From: Bdellovibrio bacteriovorus
Lineage (GTDB): Bacteria; Bdellovibrionota; Bdellovibrionia; Bdellovibrionales; Bdellovibrionaceae
Assembly: GCF_025558485.1 (NCBI RefSeq)
Contig: NZ_CP102930.1
Coordinates: forward strand, 1,240,001-1,304,000
Length of the DNA: 64,000 nucleotides
Direction: 5' to 3'
Part shown: positions 62,542-64,000 of the stretch, piece by piece
How the letters are laid out: each line of letters opens with the position of its first letter
How positions within the stretch are numbered: the stretch's first letter is position 1
Made by a program: the position numbers and the translations under genes
Notes under the pieces: model-generated
Databases searched by the model: none
What the model saw: the letters and a program-made list of their open reading frames with translations, nothing else
What the model was told of the DNA's origin: nothing

Positions 62542-64000
62542 ATGTTTTTGAATATCTTGATAGTTCTTATTGCCTGGGTTTTGGCAGGGTGCTCGCTTGA
62601 TGCCACTCTTACCGAGATGCCACTGTTCTCAGTGACGGAGCCGACTCCGGGGACAACTATTCCCACAACGCCGGTGCCTCTGGGATCTATTGATGCGGGA
62701 TTTGTTCAGCAAACTCTGCCTTCCAGCTTAAATAAAACCACCGGACACTTTGGCAGTATTTCTCCAGATCGCTATTATTTTATTCAGCCCTCCAATCTGG
62801 ATAGCATGCAACGTAAAGTCGTTAAGATTTCCGGTGCCGTGAAATCCGAGCTGGCTCTGGGGTTGAATGTTACTTCTCACTATCATCTGGCTTCGACGCC
62901 GACACATGTTTTGATTATGACCGATGAAGAGGTTTCTTCGGGTGTGGTGCGCTCTTATATCCGGTCGATCAGGAAAAGCACTTTCACTTTGGATACTTTG
63001 CAGTGCGCGGGGCAGGATATTGATGTGCAGAACAAACTTGAGTTCCGCATTTATCCCGATGGCAATCAGGGTGCTTACTTTGTGATGAATTCCAACGTGG
63101 GACCTCTTAGTGCGCAGAATGGCCGACTTTATTATGTCGATGGTGCAAACTGTGTGGACACGGGGCATGCTGTTCTGAAAATCTATAATGCTTCAGGCAA
63201 GTCCTATATTGTCGATAGCTCGGGATCTCTGCGTCAGGTGATTGCGGGGGTGGTGCAGGCACCGATTGTTGACAGCGCCGTGACTCGCCTGCTTTCCGGT
63301 GCCATCAGCTACAATGGAGACCTTTATTTCCGCGCGAATGTGAATCCTTCCGGAATAACAACGTATCAAATTGTGAAAGTGGCGACCTCCACCGATGATT
63401 CCGTGACCAGTCTTGGTTTTGACTTTGATCCCTGGCCCGAATTTGGTTCTGACGTGCAAACCATCAATGGCAGCACATTCTTCTATTGTCCGCAGACCAC
63501 TTGTGTTCTGGACGGCCGTATTGTCAAAGTGGATATGGCCACTCTGACGGCTACCATTGAATCCAGTCTTTCCAATCTTGGAAATGCGAACGTACTGGCG
63601 GGGCAAAATGCGGCGCTGATATCAAGTGCAGACGGCGGTCGCTATCTCTATAACATCACAGGACCGGCTGCCAAGGGTACCTTGGTGGACACCAACATCG
63701 CTCGCGAATATGGGGGCAATGTTTCCGGTAAGATGCAGCGTCTGGATTGGGTTCAGCACGCCTACGTGAATAACAACTACTTTTTGCCTGTATTTGATCG
63801 GGTGACGGGTTTGACTTCTCTAAAGCGTATTAATGCGGGCACGCTGTCCGTGGATGATCCGGGTATTAATGTGTTTCAGCCGCATTCCGTTCGTGAAAGT
63901 GGCGGAGAAATGTTCTTCTTGGGCGTTGCTGTCGATGGAAAAGTATATCTTTATCGCAGTGACGGCACGAATGGTGGAACTTCTGCTGTTAATGGTTTTT
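62542..64000 (+). CDS. Large secreted lipoprotein, 3' end outside window
   Basis: ATG at 62542 with AAGGTG upstream; the frame is open to the window end (at least 486 codons). Lipobox VLAGC (Cys17), then a Thr/Pro-rich linker. The body is beta-rich with many Tyr and Asp. The segment VYLYRSDGTNGGTSAVNG near 63950 resembles ELWxxDGT-type repeats of secreted or surface proteins. Family not confirmed. Cell-surface or periplasmic. Confidence 0.75.
   Translation, partial: MFLNILIVLIAWVLAGCSLDATLTEMPLFSVTEPTPGTTIPTTPVPLGSIDAGFVQQTLPSSLNKTTGHFGSISPDRYYFIQPSNLDSMQRKVVKISGAVKSELALGLNVTSHYHLASTPTHVLIMTDEEVSSGVVRSYIRSIRKSTFTLDTLQCAGQDIDVQNKLEFRIYPDGNQGAYFVMNSNVGPLSAQNGRLYYVDGANCVDTGHAVLKIYNASGKSYIVDSSGSLRQVIAGVVQAPIVDSAVTRLLSGAISYNGDLYFRANVNPSGITTYQIVKVATSTDDSVTSLGFDFDPWPEFGSDVQTINGSTFFYCPQTTCVLDGRIVKVDMATLTATIESSLSNLGNANVLAGQNAALISSADGGRYLYNITGPAAKGTLVDTNIAREYGGNVSGKMQRLDWVQHAYVNNNYFLPVFDRVTGLTSLKRINAGTLSVDDPGINVFQPHSVRESGGEMFFLGVAVDGKVYLYRSDGTNGGTSAVNGF

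Overview
The window looks like the chromosome of a Bdellovibrio-type predatory bacterium (Bdellovibrionota). The evidence is the mix of Gram-negative core genes with MglA, ArsA-like ATPases, a sigma-54 activator, many secreted proteins and lipoproteins, and Bdellovibrio-style lipoboxes such as FQNC. Genes are dense, often coupled by ATGA overlaps, and no phage, IS element or CRISPR array was seen. Family names come from recognised motifs. No database search was run.

Layout. 1-4.0 kb (minus): translation and envelope operon rpsB-tsf-pyrH-frr-uppS. 4.3-5.6 kb: membrane histidine kinase. 5.7-11.5 kb (minus): galU, secreted protein, priA, CFI-box protein, FAD oxidoreductase. 11.7-18.6 kb: envelope genes (lipoprotein, M23 peptidase, outer-membrane protein, small basic protein, TonB-like protein, nagZ). 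18.7-23.6 kb: a three-gene Tad-like secreted cassette. 23.7-24.4 kb: a HigBA-like toxin-antitoxin pair with a palindromic operator. 24.4-30.3 kb (minus): sigma-54 activator, then an operon with a degenerate activator-like protein, amgK, murU and namZ, preceded by a good sigma-54 promoter. 30.4-32.0 kb: trigger factor gene run into a 5'-truncated MscS gene, an apparent deletion fusion. 32.2-36.5 kb: two ArsA-like ATPases, a repeat-rich lipoprotein, gshA. 36.6-39.5 kb: secreted proteins and a TIGR02147-type regulator. 39.6-48 kb: pepA, clpP-clpX, a two-component pair, lon. 48-54.3 kb: secreted enzymes, a TPR/winged-helix regulator with a perfect 51-bp tandem duplication, tRNA-Val, an L,D-transpeptidase. 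54.3-57.8 kb: metallopeptidase-like protein, PilZ protein, phosphopantetheinyl transferase, nadA. 58-61.6 kb (minus): dnaX, ybaB, recR, mglA and SRP RNA, with two long palindromes. 62-64 kb: secreted proteins running off the window.

Common themes are cell-wall turnover (NagZ, NamZ, AmgK, MurU, M23 peptidase, L,D-transpeptidase), protein quality control (trigger factor, ClpXP, Lon, PepA) and envelope or secreted functions. A predator needs all three to consume prey wall and rebuild its own. The items most worth checking are the tig/mscS junction, the sigma-54-linked MurNAc-recycling operon, the winged-helix duplication, the Tad-like cassette, the ArsA pair with its lipoprotein, and the two palindromes.
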